Origin: Sphingomonas sp. Leaf339
GTDB taxonomy: Bacteria; Pseudomonadota; Alphaproteobacteria; Sphingomonadales; Sphingomonadaceae
Length of the DNA: 64,000 bases
Direction: 5' to 3'
Assembly: GCF_001426195.1 (NCBI RefSeq)
Contig: NZ_LMRS01000045.1
Span: 62,548-126,547, forward strand
The notes beneath the pieces are model-generated. The model worked only from the letters and a program-made list of their open reading frames with translations. It made no database searches and had not been told where the DNA came from. Both the position numbers and the translations under genes were made by a program. Below are positions 1 to 5,976 of the stretch, piece after piece. Within the stretch, counting starts at the first letter, position 1. Every line of letters starts with the position of its first letter.

Positions 1-2
1 TC

Positions 3-233
3 GAGGACCTCGAAAAGCAGATGCGCAAGGCCGCCGCCGATCTGGAATTCGAAACCGCCGGCCGCCTGCGCGACGAAATCCGCCAGCTGGAGAACGAGGA
101 ACTCGGCCTGCCTGTCGATCAGCAGAAGCTGCCGATCATGGGCCGCAGCAATGAAGGCAAACCCGGCACGCGCAAGACGCGGTATGGGAAGGAAAGCAAG
201 ATGCGGATGGGGGGCCGGCGCGGGGGCCGGTGA
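3..233 (+). CDS. uvrB: UvrABC system protein B, C-terminal end (partial)
   Basis: The 5' end lies outside the window; only about the last 76 codons are present. The visible part carries a UVR motif (EKQMRKAAADLEFETAGRLR followed by DEI and QLE), the C-terminal helix-loop-helix by which UvrB recruits UvrC in nucleotide excision repair. A basic Gly/Arg/Lys-rich tail follows the motif. A UVR motif also occurs in UvrC and ClpC, but the position of the motif close to the C-terminus fits UvrB. The stop TGA overlaps the start region of the next gene (TGATG). Confidence 0.85.
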   Translation, partial: EDLEKQMRKAAADLEFETAGRLRDEIRQLENEELGLPVDQQKLPIMGRSNEGKPGTRKTRYGKESKMRMGGRRGGR

Positions 234-622
234 TGCGCCGCCGGTCCTTGGTCGTGCTCAGCCTGTTGGTCGCGGCGGTGGCGACGATCGCGATCATGAC
301 CGTGGGCAGCTATTACGAAAGCGTCTCGCTGTTGGCGACCCAGCTTCCCATGCTGGCGCTGCCCATCGCGGTACCGTTAGTGATTGCCAGCCTGTCCCGA
401 CATCACCCGCGCGCCATCTGGAGTGTCACTGCGCTGATACTCGCCGTCGGATGGGGCTATGTGCTGTATACCGACCTTCGGCCCGATCAGGGCATTGGCC
501 CGAGCTTCGCGATCGTTATGGGATGGTTCGCCAGCGTCGTGGCATTGTGCGTCACATTGTTATGGATCACCGGCGCGGCAATCGCATCGGCCATACGCCG
601 AAAGCGGACCGACGCCGCATAG
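233..622 (+). CDS. Small integral membrane protein, unknown function
   Basis: A protein of 129 residues with four hydrophobic segments (about residues 6-26, 33-53, 63-80 and 90-115) and a basic C-terminal tail (AIRRKRTDAA). It has no motif I recognise. The ATG overlaps the uvrB stop codon (TGATG), and a GTG three bases upstream is an alternative start, so it is probably co-transcribed and translationally coupled with uvrB. No function is proposed. Confidence 0.6.
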   Translation: MRRRSLVVLSLLVAAVATIAIMTVGSYYESVSLLATQLPMLALPIAVPLVIASLSRHHPRAIWSVTALILAVGWGYVLYTDLRPDQGIGPSFAIVMGWFASVVALCVTLLWITGAAIASAIRRKRTDAA

Positions 623-661
623 ACGGAGGCGACGCCATTGCCGCCCCCGCTCTGTTATCGA

Positions 662-1099
662 TCAGTCCTTTAGCCCGGCCGGCACGGTGCCGCCGTTCTT
701 CTCCAGCTCGCGCATCACCGCCTTGTGCAGCCAGATGTTCATTTCGGCCGATCCGTCCTTCGCGCCCGAATAACCCAACTCGGTCGCCAGTTCCTTGCGG
801 TTGGCCAGCGACGAATCGAGATCGAGCAGCTTCATCAGATCGACGATCGAGGTGCGCCAGTTGAGGTCCGCGCCGCCCTTGCGCGCCGCGATGCCGTTCA
901 GCACCGCTTCGACATCGACGGGCTGGGACGCGGCAACGGGTGCCGCTGGCGGCACTGGCGATGGTTCTGCGGCGGTCGTCTGCGGCGCGGGCGTAACCGG
1001 AGCGGGTGCCACCGGCGTGTCCTTCCTGCCGCTGAACTGCCCGCCGAGCGGCCCCTTGTCGCCAAAAATGGCGGTCTTGATCTTGCCGAAAATGCTCAT
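662..1099 (-). CDS. DUF3597 domain protein
   Basis: A 145-residue protein. The N-terminus MSIFGKIKTAIFG is followed by a Pro/Ala-rich linker (about 25-60) and a conserved C-terminal domain of about 80 residues containing LNWRTSIVDLMKLLDLDSS, RKELATELGY and NIWLHKAVMRELEKNGG, characteristic of DUF3597. The function of this family is unknown; the fold resembles a LysM/peptidoglycan-binding helper in some annotations. The start was chosen at the ATG preceded by AGGAG 7 nt upstream. It lies 25 nt after the PRC-barrel gene and is probably in the same transcript, driven by the EcfG-like promoter at 1524-1549. Confidence 0.8.
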   Translation of the reverse strand: MSIFGKIKTAIFGDKGPLGGQFSGRKDTPVAPAPVTPAPQTTAAEPSPVPPAAPVAASQPVDVEAVLNGIAARKGGADLNWRTSIVDLMKLLDLDSSLANRKELATELGYSGAKDGSAEMNIWLHKAVMRELEKNGGTVPAGLKD

Positions 1100-1124
1100 G
1101 TCACAATCTCCTGTCGTCGATCGA

Positions 1125-1496
1125 TCACGCGACCGACAGGTTTTCGGAACCGACGGCGTAATAGCTGGCGACACGATCGGCATAGGCTTGGTCGAACACC
1201 GGCGCATTGTTCGCCCAGCTCGGGCCGCCTTCCAGCAAGCGACGATCGATCGTCACGACGTACAGGTCGCGCACCGGATCGAAGGTCAGCAGGCTGAACG
1301 GGATCGGATAGAAACTGCGGCCCATGCCGAGAAAGCCGCCCAGGCTCAGCACGGCATGCGTCACCTTGCCGGTGCCCTTGTGAACCATGAACGAATAGAC
1401 CGAACCGACCGCATCACCGTCGCGGCTTTCGATCTTCACGCTTTGCGAGACATTGGACTGGATCAGAATCTGGGTGGGGATCGTCTCGGTCGACAT
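1125..1496 (-). CDS. PRC-barrel domain protein
   Basis: A protein of 123 residues. Residues about 18-85 form a PRC-barrel-like segment: VKIESRDGDAVGSVYSFMVH, then GKVTHAVLSLGGFLGMG and YPIPFSLLTFD, ending in IDRRLLEGGPSW. PRC-barrel proteins occur in photosynthetic reaction centre H subunits, RimM and many small stress-associated alphaproteobacterial proteins; the latter is the likely context here. The ATG is preceded by AGGAG. A GGAAC-N16-CGGTT promoter-like pair lies 28-53 nt upstream, and the DUF3597 gene follows, which suggests a general-stress-controlled two-gene unit. Confidence 0.8.
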   Translation of the reverse strand: MSTETIPTQILIQSNVSQSVKIESRDGDAVGSVYSFMVHKGTGKVTHAVLSLGGFLGMGRSFYPIPFSLLTFDPVRDLYVVTIDRRLLEGGPSWANNAPVFDQAYADRVASYYAVGSENLSVA

Positions 1497-1523
1497 AAGT
1501 GGCTCCTGTTTGGTTGCCGGTCG

Positions 1524-1549
1524 AACCGGCGGAGCGTCCTGCCGGTTCC
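1524..1549 (-). promoter_or_regulatory. Candidate EcfG-type (general stress sigma factor) promoter
   Basis: Read on the minus strand, GGAAC (complement of 1545-1549) is followed after 16 nt by CGGTT (complement of 1524-1528). The alphaproteobacterial EcfG consensus is GGAAC-N16/17-CGTT. The PRC-barrel ATG is 28 nt downstream of the -10-like element. The same architecture occurs before the hemerythrin gene and the acidic protein gene in this window. Inferred from sequence only. Confidence 0.55.
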
Positions 1550-1599
1550 ATCGCCACCCCCGGGTTGAGCGAGGAAGCGGTCGCGCCTAAGCCGCGACC

Positions 1600-2142
1600 A
1601 TGCGCGCCAAGCCGATCCTGTTCGCCCTATTGTCCCTGTCGCTGTCCGTCTCCGCCTGCGTCGCGCCGCCCGCGTCGCCGCCGCCGCCGGTCGAACGGAC
1701 ACCCGCCCCCGCGCCGCCACCGCGCCCGGCGCCCTTGGCCGCCGACTGGCGTGATTGGGCGCGGACGCCCGGCGACTGGCGATATAATGCGACCCCGACC
1801 GACACCATCGCGACCTATGGCGCCGCGACCGGCAAACCCGCGCTGTCGATGACGTGCAACCGCGCCGCCCGCCAGGTCACGCTGACCACGGCCGGCACCA
1901 CCGCCACCGCCATGACCATCCGCACGACCAGCGTCACCCGCGCCCTGCCGGGCCGCGTGATCGCCAATACCGGGGTGTGGGCGCCGATCGTCCTTCAGGC
2001 GACGCTGCCCGCCACCGATCCGCTGCTCGACGCCATGGCGTTCAGCCGCGGGCGTTTCGTGGTGGAACAGGCGGGAAGCCCGCCGGTGGTGTTGCCCGCC
2101 TGGGCCGAAGTCGGCCGCGTGATCCAGGACTGCCGCCCCTGA
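1600..2142 (+). CDS. Putative lipoprotein, unknown function
   Basis: A protein of 180 residues. The N-terminus MRAKPILFALLSLSLSVSAC is a lipoprotein signal peptide with the lipobox VSAC and predicted lipidated Cys20. A Pro-rich spacer (about 22-47) precedes a compact domain (about 50-180) containing two cysteines (TCNRAARQVTL and the C-terminal IQDCRP), which may form a disulfide in the periplasm. No family is recognised. It is divergent from the PRC-barrel gene. Confidence 0.7.
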   Translation: MRAKPILFALLSLSLSVSACVAPPASPPPPVERTPAPAPPPRPAPLAADWRDWARTPGDWRYNATPTDTIATYGAATGKPALSMTCNRAARQVTLTTAGTTATAMTIRTTSVTRALPGRVIANTGVWAPIVLQATLPATDPLLDAMAFSRGRFVVEQAGSPPVVLPAWAEVGRVIQDCRP

Positions 2143-2266
2143 TTTCAGGTCGGCGGGGGCGCGGATATTCGGCCGGATTATCGCGTAAAACAAGGCTTGT
2201 ATGTGATCCGGGGATCGCCCACATTCCGGTTGCGGGCAGAGATGGCCGCGTCGTTTATCAACTAGC

Positions 2267-2281
2267 GAAAGGAGGTGATCC
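2267..2281 (+). promoter_or_regulatory. Unusually long perfect Shine-Dalgarno sequence
   Basis: GAAAGGAGGTGATCC is the exact complement of the last 15 nt of alphaproteobacterial 16S rRNA (GGATCACCTCCTTTC). Ordinary ribosome binding sites match 4-6 nt. It ends one base before the ATG of an 18-codon ORF, with the GGAGG core 7 nt from the ATG. The genes around it have weak or ordinary sites, so full-length complementarity is probably selected. Confidence 0.8.
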
Positions 2282-2282
2282 G

Positions 2283-2339
2283 ATGTCTCATGGTTCAGCA
2301 GTGAGTTCGGTTCGGTTCGTTCGGGGGACGCGCTTTTAA
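2283..2339 (+). CDS. 18-residue peptide ORF after perfect SD
   Basis: This is an 18-codon ORF reading MSHGSAVSSVRFVRGTRF. The start is set by the 15-nt perfect SD directly upstream. The peptide is Arg/Ser-rich with no membrane segment and no cysteine. It could be a regulatory (leader) peptide whose translation controls folding of the downstream RNA, or a small protein in its own right. Coding status rests on the ribosome binding site alone. Confidence 0.45.
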   Translation: MSHGSAVSSVRFVRGTRF

Positions 2340-2453
2340 GTCCGCCGGGCCGGTCGGGAGGTATCCTCCTCCAATCAACGACAGGCTCACAGGATAAAGA
2401 GGCACGCATGGTCCTCCGGGCTGGAGCTCTCCGGCCGCTGACCATGTCTGGGG

Positions 2454-2493
2454 GTTGTCGGGCATCCTGAGGGATGCTCGGCAACCTCTTTTC
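2454..2493 (+). terminator. Rho-independent terminator of the mini-ORF transcript
   Basis: A 14-bp stem is formed by GTTGTCGGGCATCC (2454-2467) and GGATGCTCGGCAAC (2472-2485) with loop TGAG. Every position pairs, two of them as G-U. CTCTTTTC follows immediately. It separates the mini-ORF transcript from the XRE gene. Confidence 0.85.
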
Positions 2494-2524
2494 ATATCTG
2501 GCGATGTCGCAGACGAAATGAATC

Positions 2525-2540
2525 GTTGTGTAAACACAAC
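2525..2540. promoter_or_regulatory. Palindromic operator-like site before XRE regulator
   Basis: GTTGTG-TAAA-CACAAC is a perfect 6-bp inverted repeat around a 4-bp centre, located 20 nt upstream of the GTG start of the XRE regulator. A related half-site (TGTGTTTA) overlaps that start. The position suits autorepression by the small HTH protein. Inferred. Confidence 0.5.
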
Positions 2541-2560
2541 AATCCGATCATAAATCTGGT

Positions 2561-2797
2561 GTGTTTAATCGCATAGCCCTGTTTAGGAACGACCGCGCCG
2601 TGTCGCGGCGTCAGCTGGCCGATGCAGTAGGCGTCAATCCCCAGACCATCGGCTATCTGGAACGCGGCGATTACAAGCCCAGCCTGGAACTGGGCATGAA
2701 GATCGCCGCCTATTTCGGCGTGCCGGTCGATCTGGTCTTTTCCCTGACACCCTTTCCCTCGCTCCCCGACGCGCTGCGTCTGGCAGGAGACGCATGA
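2561..2797 (+). CDS. XRE-family (Cro/CI-type) HTH transcriptional regulator
   Basis: A protein of 78 residues that is essentially one helix-turn-helix domain (about residues 5-62): RRQLADAVGVNPQTIGYLERG is the HTH, followed by YKPSLELGMKIAAYFGVPVDLVF, as in YozG-like regulators. It starts at GTG with no clear SD. It overlaps the next gene by 4 nt (ATGA) and so heads a three-gene operon with two membrane proteins. Small regulators of this group often control their own operon; the palindrome at 2525-2540 is the candidate site. Confidence 0.85.
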   Translation: MFNRIALFRNDRAVSRRQLADAVGVNPQTIGYLERGDYKPSLELGMKIAAYFGVPVDLVFSLTPFPSLPDALRLAGDA

Positions 2798-3318
2798 TGC
2801 GCCATGACAGCAGCGGCTGGACCGGCCGCCATGCGTCCGAGGGTCTGCTCGCCCGCGGCAAGCCGGTCATAGCGCGACGCCGCTGGGTTCGCTGGGTCTT
2901 GATCGGCTGCATCATCGCGGCAGCGGGGATGACCGTCGCCGATATTGCCTTCAGTCCGACCGGTGCGCTCCTGCCCGACAGCTTTTGGTTGTTCACGCTC
3001 CTGTTGTTTGGCGGCCAGGGCTTCTCGCCGTTCGCACGATCGAGCTTTTCCACCCCCGATAAGGGCGGTCTGGATGAATTCGAGCGGTCGACGGTCGAAT
3101 GGGCGACCCTCCTCTCTTATCGCACGATCATGGCCCTGATCGTCGCCGGCTGCGGCTATGGCTGGATGGCGACCTATCGCGGATGGCCATTGCCGACCCA
3201 ACCGGCGGATTGGGCGGCGCTGGGCATGGGCCTGCTGGTCATCGCAACGAACCTGCCCGCCTGCATCGCCGAATTCGCCATCCCGATGCCAGCCGATGCC
3301 GAGGAGGATACGCCGTGA
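2794..3318 (+). CDS. Multi-span membrane protein, unknown function
   Basis: A protein of 174 residues with hydrophobic segments at about 33-52, 62-78, 108-128 and 143-163. A cytoplasmic-looking central segment contains TPDKGGLDEFERSTVEWATL. It overlaps both neighbours by 4 nt (ATGA at its start, GTGA at its end), so translation of all three genes is coupled. The topology and the DE-ER...TIMALI segment resemble the next protein, suggesting an old tandem duplication. Function unknown. Confidence 0.65.
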   Translation: MMRHDSSGWTGRHASEGLLARGKPVIARRRWVRWVLIGCIIAAAGMTVADIAFSPTGALLPDSFWLFTLLLFGGQGFSPFARSSFSTPDKGGLDEFERSTVEWATLLSYRTIMALIVAGCGYGWMATYRGWPLPTQPADWAALGMGLLVIATNLPACIAEFAIPMPADAEEDTP

Positions 3319-3818
3319 CCCACAAGACGTTTGTCGAACGCCTGGACGACAGCGTCCGCTGGACGGGTATTCCCGCCTTGGCGGCCGGCACGCAGCATCG
3401 ACGGCCCCTGCGCTGGACCTCGCTCGTCATCCTGCTGCTCGCCACCGGCGGCATCGGCGCCACGCTACACGGCGCATCGCTCTATTGGCCGGGGCAGACC
3501 TTGACGATGCTCTGCTTCGGCGTTGCCGGGTTCGTCCGCCTGCTGGGTCCGGTCAAATCGTTCGGCACCGCCGAACAGGTCGACGAACGCGAGCGGGCCG
3601 AGCGGGAGCACGCACATATGCTCGGTCACTGGACGACGATGGCGCTGGCCATCGCCAGCCTCTCGATCATCGTCGTAGTGAGCATGATGGCATCATGGGA
3701 TGTCCTGCGGCTGCGCAATGAACTGATCACGCTGACCTTCTACCTGATGACCATGAGTGCGATCCTGCCGACCTTTTATGCAAGCTGGCGATATCGGCCC
3801 TTGCCCAGCGAAGGCTGA
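3315..3818 (+). CDS. Multi-span membrane protein, possible paralogue of its neighbour
   Basis: A protein of 167 residues starting at GTG in a GTGA overlap with the upstream stop. Hydrophobic segments lie at about 34-50, 58-78, 103-125 and 132-150, with a charged central stretch VDERERAEREHAHML followed by GHWTTMALAIASL. The layout matches the preceding gene product. The last gene of the XRE operon; it ends 77 nt from the convergent DUF2501 gene. Function unknown. Confidence 0.65.
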   Translation: MTHKTFVERLDDSVRWTGIPALAAGTQHRRPLRWTSLVILLLATGGIGATLHGASLYWPGQTLTMLCFGVAGFVRLLGPVKSFGTAEQVDERERAEREHAHMLGHWTTMALAIASLSIIVVVSMMASWDVLRLRNELITLTFYLMTMSAILPTFYASWRYRPLPSEG

Positions 3819-3894
3819 GCGAACGCCTGATCGCCCCACTATTCAAGCGAGTGGGATCATGGCGACGCGGTCGATACCTTTCGAGACGTCCGGC

Positions 3895-4275
3895 TTACAG
3901 GAAGGACTGCGCCCGCTTCAGCACCATGCTGCACACCTGCGTCTTCACCCGGCCCTTCAGCGAATCGAGCGACAGCGCGGTATCGCCCGTCTGCAACTCG
4001 CCCTGCCTGCCCGCCTCGAAGCCCGGTGAGGCGGCGACGCCCTGCTTGCCGGTCAGCTTGCCCAGTACCGACGCGGCGCCATTGCCGCCCAGCACGTTGT
4101 TCTTGATGCAATAACCGAGCAGCCCGGCGGCGTTGCCCGCGCTCGCCGACGCGACATTGGGCAATGCCCCACCGAGCAGACCGCCCAGACCGCCAAGGCC
4201 ACCCGCCCCTGTCTGCGCAGTCGCTGTGCCGGTCATCAGGGTGCCGCAGAGAAGGGCGATGAGGACGTTCTTCAT
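3895..4275 (-). CDS. DUF2501 family exported protein
   Basis: A protein of 126 residues. Signal peptide MKNVLIALLCGTLMTGTATAQ, then a glycine-rich segment (about 22-40) and a domain with NAAGLLGYCIKNNVLGG and a C-terminal VCSMVLKRAQSFL; the two cysteines may pair. This matches DUF2501 (YjjA-like) secreted proteins of unknown function. It has a GGAAC-type ribosome-binding region just upstream of the ATG and lies after fumA on the same strand, 65 nt away. Confidence 0.8.
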   Translation of the reverse strand: MKNVLIALLCGTLMTGTATAQTGAGGLGGLGGLLGGALPNVASASAGNAAGLLGYCIKNNVLGGNGAASVLGKLTGKQGVAASPGFEAGRQGELQTGDTALSLDSLKGRVKTQVCSMVLKRAQSFL

Positions 4276-4340
4276 GGGATCGTTCCTTGTTCGGGGGAAA
4301 CCTCGTATACCCTCAACCGCTCCCCCGGCCGCCCGTTCCC

Positions 4341-5861
4341 TCAGGCGGGCGTCAGCAGCCCCTCGCGTGCGATCTTGTCGCGCCAGACCAGCGGAGCCAG
4401 CTGGTGGACGTTCTGCCCCTCCGCATCCACCGCCACCGTCACCGGGAAATCGGCGACCTCGAATTCATAGATCGCCTCCATGCCCAGATCCTCGAATCCG
4501 ACGACCTTCGATCCCTTGATCGCGCGCGCCACCAGATAGGCCGCACCGCCGACCGCCATCAGATACGCGGACTTGCCCTCGGCGATCGCCTTCGTCGCAT
4601 CCGGGCCGCGTTCCGCCTTGCCGACCATCGCCAGCAGGCCCTGATCCAGCATCATGCGCGTGAACTTGTCCATCCGCGTCGCCGTGGTGGGGCCGGCGGG
4701 ACCGACCACCTCCTCGCCCACCGGATCGACCGGTCCGACATAATAAATGACGCGACCCGCGAAATCGACCGGCAGCGGCTCGCCCTTGGCCAGCATGTCC
4801 GCGATCCGCTTGTGCGCGGCATCGCGCCCGGTCAGCATCTTGCCGTTGAGCAGCAGGCGATCGCCATGCTTCCACGTCTGCACGACTTCTGGCGTCAGCG
4901 TGTCGAGATCGACGCGGATCGCGGCCTTGTCCGGCGTCCAGTCCACCTTCGGCCACTCGTCCAGCTTGGGCGCCTCCAGATAGACCGGCCCCTCCCCGGT
5001 CAGCGTAAAGTGCGCGTGGCGCGTGGCCGCACAGTTGGGGATCATTGCAACGGGCTTCGACGCGGCGTGCGTCGGCCAGTCGAGGATCTTCACGTCCAGC
5101 ACCGTCGACAGGCCACCCAGCCCCTGCGCGCCGATGCCCAGCGCGTTGACCTTGTCCATCAGCTCGATGCGCAGCGCCTCGATATCGTTCTTCGGCCCGC
5201 GCGCCTTCAGCTGGCCCATGTCGATCGCGCCCATCAGCGACTGCTTGGCGAGCAGCATCGCCTTTTCCGCGGTGCCGCCGATACCGATGCCCAGCATCCC
5301 CGGCGGGCACCAGCCGGCGCCCATCTGCGGCAGCATTTCCAGCACCCAGTCGACGATCGAATCGCTGGGGTTCATCATCTTGAACTTCGACTTGTTCTCC
5401 GAGCCACCACCCTTGGCCGCCACGTCCACCGACACGGTCGCGCCCGGCACCATTTCGACATGCAGCACGCTCGGCGTGTTGTCCTTGGTATTGCGCCGGG
5501 TGAAGGCGGGGTCGGCCAGGATCGACGCGCGCAGCTTGTTATCCGGATGCAGATACGCCTGCCGCACCCCCTGATCGATCACCTCTTGCAGGGATCGGTC
5601 GCCCGACAGGCGGCAATCCTGCCCCCATTTGACGAAGACCGTGACGATGCCGGTATCCTGACAGATCGGGCGATGCCCCTCGGCGCACATCCGGCTGTTG
5701 GTCAGGATCTGCGCGATCGCGTCCTTGGCGGCGGGGCTCTGTTCGGCCTCATACGCCTCGCCCAGCGCACGGATATAATCCATCGGGTGGTAATAGCTGA
5801 TGAACTGGAGCGCGTCGGCGACGCTCTCGATCAGGTCGGTATCGCGGATGATCGTGGTCAT
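4341..5861 (-). CDS. fumA: Fumarate hydratase class I (iron-sulfur)
   Basis: A protein of 506 residues, the usual size of class I fumarases. It interconverts fumarate and malate in the TCA cycle using a [4Fe-4S] cluster. The likely cluster cysteines are Cys67 (RPICQDTG), Cys185 (GWCPPGM) and Cys277 (NCAATRHA). The N-terminal alpha domain runs to about 290 and the C-terminal beta domain (TPEVVQTWKHGD, GPTTATRMDKF) covers about 330-500. The start ATG is the first in frame. It is divergent from the GGDEF-EAL gene. Class I enzymes are oxygen-sensitive; no class II fumC is seen here. Confidence 0.95.
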   Translation of the reverse strand: MTTIIRDTDLIESVADALQFISYYHPMDYIRALGEAYEAEQSPAAKDAIAQILTNSRMCAEGHRPICQDTGIVTVFVKWGQDCRLSGDRSLQEVIDQGVRQAYLHPDNKLRASILADPAFTRRNTKDNTPSVLHVEMVPGATVSVDVAAKGGGSENKSKFKMMNPSDSIVDWVLEMLPQMGAGWCPPGMLGIGIGGTAEKAMLLAKQSLMGAIDMGQLKARGPKNDIEALRIELMDKVNALGIGAQGLGGLSTVLDVKILDWPTHAASKPVAMIPNCAATRHAHFTLTGEGPVYLEAPKLDEWPKVDWTPDKAAIRVDLDTLTPEVVQTWKHGDRLLLNGKMLTGRDAAHKRIADMLAKGEPLPVDFAGRVIYYVGPVDPVGEEVVGPAGPTTATRMDKFTRMMLDQGLLAMVGKAERGPDATKAIAEGKSAYLMAVGGAAYLVARAIKGSKVVGFEDLGMEAIYEFEVADFPVTVAVDAEGQNVHQLAPLVWRDKIAREGLLTPA

Positions 5862-5976
5862 GGCCGGGGCTTTTGCGACACCGGCGCGCCCAACGCAATC
5901 CGCGGCCGTTCGATCGCCGGTTCGTTCCTAATAGCTCGTTGACCAGTTTCGCAGGCGGGAATCGTAACAGGAATGG

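Larger units (their letters stand above)
2267..2493 (+). ncRNA. Candidate structured small RNA / leader with mini-ORF and terminator
   Basis: The stretch between the lipoprotein gene and the XRE regulator holds a perfect 15-nt SD, an 18-codon ORF, a GGGAGG/CCTCC hairpin with a CCTCCTCC run (2356-2372), a 7-bp perfect stem CATGGTC/GACCATG (2407-2413 with 2440-2446), and a 14-bp terminator hairpin followed by CTCTTTT. Together these look like a self-contained short transcript. Its architecture (a small ORF followed by an RNA with a CCTCCTCC motif and a terminator) is reminiscent of the alphaproteobacterial CcaF/CcsR (CUCK) RNAs, but I cannot show homology. The promoter and 5' end are not defined. 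Confidence 0.5.

Noticed and set aside
2260-2281. Minus-strand GGATCACCTCCTTTC, identical to the 3' end of 16S rRNA
   Set aside because: Only 15 nt match and nothing rRNA-like precedes it. It is better explained as a strong Shine-Dalgarno sequence on the plus strand.
4287-5942. Long plus-strand open frame opposite fumA
   Set aside because: A GC-rich antisense shadow of a well-recognised fumarase gene, with low-complexity His/Arg-rich translation.
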